A stretch of DNA of 64,000 nt from Flaccisagitta enflata. Its lineage: Eukaryota; Chaetognatha; Sagittoidea; Aphragmophora. Shown here one piece after another: positions 63,588 through 64,000 of the stretch; position 1 is the first letter of the stretch; every line of letters starts with the position of its first letter. Location: contig OZ231127.1 in the NCBI GenBank assembly GCA_965153355.1, forward strand, positions 71,672,001-71,736,000, given 5' to 3'. A model generated the notes under the pieces. That model was not told the origin of the DNA. It worked only from the letters and a program-made list of their open reading frames with translations, and made no database searches. The translations under genes and the position numbers were made by a program.

Positions 63588-64000
63588 TATGTAACGATAC
63601 AGAAGAAACACTGGAGAGGCAGAAGGAAGGGGATAAGAAGGAGAAGGAAATGGAAGATTAGGAGAAGAGGGAAGAGAAGGAGGAGGAAGGGGAAGAGAAG
63701 GAGGAGGAAAAGGAAGAGTTGAGAATTGAAGGCAGAAAAGGGGGCGGAGTCTGAACGGGGTCAACTGGGAAGGCTCTTCCTTTCTCTCTTCTTTAAATAG
63801 AAACCTAACTTGCATTAACGACGAGTCATTCAATATGGTAGAAATGAACGAGAGGAGATTGAAGCGGAAATGGGTAGAAGGGAGAAGTGATGAGACTGAT
63901 GGGTGATCATTAACGAAATGGGAGAAAATACCAATCGAAGTGCTGAGAGGTTACAAATTAGTACAATTTACATGCATGACTTGGCGAAATATTGAGATAC
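63588..64000. other. Right edge: purine-rich non-coding DNA
   Basis: GGAGGAAGGGGAAGAGAAGG-type imperfect purine repeats (63,600-63,730). No gene is supported up to the window end. Confidence 0.5.

Overview
The window is nuclear DNA from an animal, most likely an invertebrate. The genes are split by GT-AG introns, two are nested on the opposite strand inside introns, the LINE looks Jockey-like, there are many TA-flanked and hAT-like MITEs, and long CT, GT, GTT and TTCA microsatellites occur throughout. The species cannot be read from the sequence. Jockey-like LINEs lean towards arthropods, but I would not insist on it.

Layout: 1-3.4 kb is the 5' half (gag, then protease) of a Ty3/gypsy-like LTR retrotransposon on the minus strand that runs off the left edge. 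3.4-19.2 kb is gene-poor. It holds microsatellites, two families of small dispersed elements (called A and B below), foldback elements and a 0.55-kb duplication. 19.3-59.5 kb is, in my reconstruction, one plus-strand gene of 15 coding exons. Every exon junction agrees in phase and the joined CDS is 6,771 nt (2,256 residues). It predicts a type I membrane protein with a signal peptide, a low-complexity ectodomain of about 1,450 residues (Ser/Asp runs, Arg/Asp/Gly repeats, a Thr-rich mucin-like stretch, a Glu/Arg/Lys coiled coil), one membrane span, and a cytoplasmic tail of about 770 residues rich in Pro, Gln and Gly. I do not recognise the family.

Two of its introns carry genes on the minus strand. 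The 12.6-kb intron 9 contains a four-exon gene (38,992 down to 30,746) for a 310-residue protein with two WWE domains and a C-terminal IAP-type RING, probably a poly(ADP-ribose)-reading ubiquitin ligase. Its own introns hold a 2.7-kb hAT-like insertion and an 80-bp satellite. The 12.3-kb last intron contains a broken C2H2 zinc-finger gene (two in-frame stops, one frameshift) and a nearly complete two-ORF LINE whose ORFs overlap by ATGA. 59.5-64 kb is non-genic and contains a mariner-type foldback MITE nested in a larger TIR element.

The items most worth checking are the WWE-WWE-RING nested gene, the UGA-CAA-UUA stop context between gag and protease, the 2,256-residue membrane protein, and family B, a set of foldback elements with one conserved terminus but different internal minisatellites.
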